From Acidithiobacillus montserratensis (lineage in GTDB: Bacteria; Pseudomonadota; Gammaproteobacteria; Acidithiobacillales; Acidithiobacillaceae), in the NCBI RefSeq assembly GCF_018853465.1, contig NZ_JABBOU010000127.1:1-7190 (forward strand): a stretch of 7,190 nt of DNA, given 5' to 3'. Position numbers and translations under genes: made by a program. The first letter of the stretch is position 1; each line of letters starts with the position of its first letter. The notes under the pieces were generated by a model, which had not been told where the DNA came from, searched no databases, and saw only the letters and a list, made by a program, of their open reading frames with translations. This document shows positions 7,048-7,190 of the stretch, piece by piece.

Positions 7048-7190
7048 ATGCGCCCTTATGAGCTATGGATCGGGCTGCGTTATACCCGGGCAAAACGCAA
7101 TAATCATTTCATTTCCTTCATTACCGGCACCGCCATTCTCGGCATGGTGATCGGGGTGGCGGCGCTGATTGCCGTCATGGCGGTCATGAA
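7048..7190 (+). CDS. LolC/LolE-family lipoprotein-releasing permease, N-terminal fragment (3' end outside window)
   Basis: LolC and LolE are the inner-membrane subunits of the LolCDE ABC transporter, which releases lipoproteins from the inner membrane for transfer to the outer membrane. Only 47 complete codons are present. The start MRPYELWIGLRYTRAKRNNHFISFI matches the family's FELxIGLRYxRAKRxxxFISFI opening. It is followed by a first transmembrane helix at about 23-47 (TGTAILGMVIGVAALIAVMA). Basic residues before the helix place the N-terminus in the cytoplasm. The ATG is 2 nt after the lysS stop, and GGAA at 7039-7042 within the lysS end may serve as ribosome site, so the gene is probably co-transcribed and coupled. 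LolC cannot be told from LolE with so little sequence; a following lolD outside the window would favour lolC. Confidence 0.9.
   Translation, partial: MRPYELWIGLRYTRAKRNNHFISFITGTAILGMVIGVAALIAVMAVM

Noticed and set aside
6362..7093. Minus-strand open frame (243 codons) opposite the lysS end
   Set aside because: Mirrors conserved LysRS codons and resembles no known protein.

Overview
The window is a compact, entirely plus-strand stretch of bacterial chromosome. It holds seven genes, two of them cut by the window edges, with almost no non-coding DNA. The sequence is moderately GC-rich. The content points to a Gram-negative proteobacterium: a LolC/LolE-type outer-membrane lipoprotein export subunit, a LysRS very close to the E. 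coli form, an RF2 gene with the classic +1 frameshift, and an RpfE-family gene next to recJ. An rpfE-recJ-prfB-lysS cluster is known from Xanthomonas-type gammaproteobacteria. The short type of threonine synthase placed after hom would fit an Acidithiobacillus-like or other deep-branching beta/gamma lineage. That placement is inference and was not tested.

Layout: (1) 1-399, the C-terminal end of homoserine dehydrogenase (hom) with its ACT domain. (2) 437-1567, threonine synthase (thrC), carrying an unusual Cys-rich insert. (3) 1567-2526, an RpfE-family protein of unknown function whose start overlaps the thrC stop. (4) 2527-4299, a divergent RecJ-type exonuclease that begins immediately after the rpfE stop. 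(5) 4300-4428, the only sizeable gap (129 bp), with a possible promoter, a palindrome within a hairpin and a short open frame running into prfB. (6) 4429-5527, peptide chain release factor 2 (prfB), split by the canonical programmed +1 frameshift at 4492-4507. (7) 5564-7045, class II lysyl-tRNA synthetase (lysS), starting with GTG. (8) 7048-7190, the first 47 codons of a LolC/LolE permease.

The spacing (1-nt overlap, 0, 36 and 2 nt) suggests one or two co-transcribed blocks: hom-thrC-rpfE-recJ, then prfB-lysS-lol. Hom and ThrC act in the same threonine branch, and RF2 and LysRS are both translation factors. RecJ and the Lol permease are functionally unrelated to their neighbours. I saw no tRNA, rRNA, CRISPR array, insertion sequence or convincing terminator.

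This is mainly a housekeeping region and I found no clear new defence or mobile system. The points most worth a second look are the Cys-rich insert in ThrC, the altered signature motifs in RecJ, the uncharacterised RpfE-family gene tied to recJ, and the structured prfB leader.
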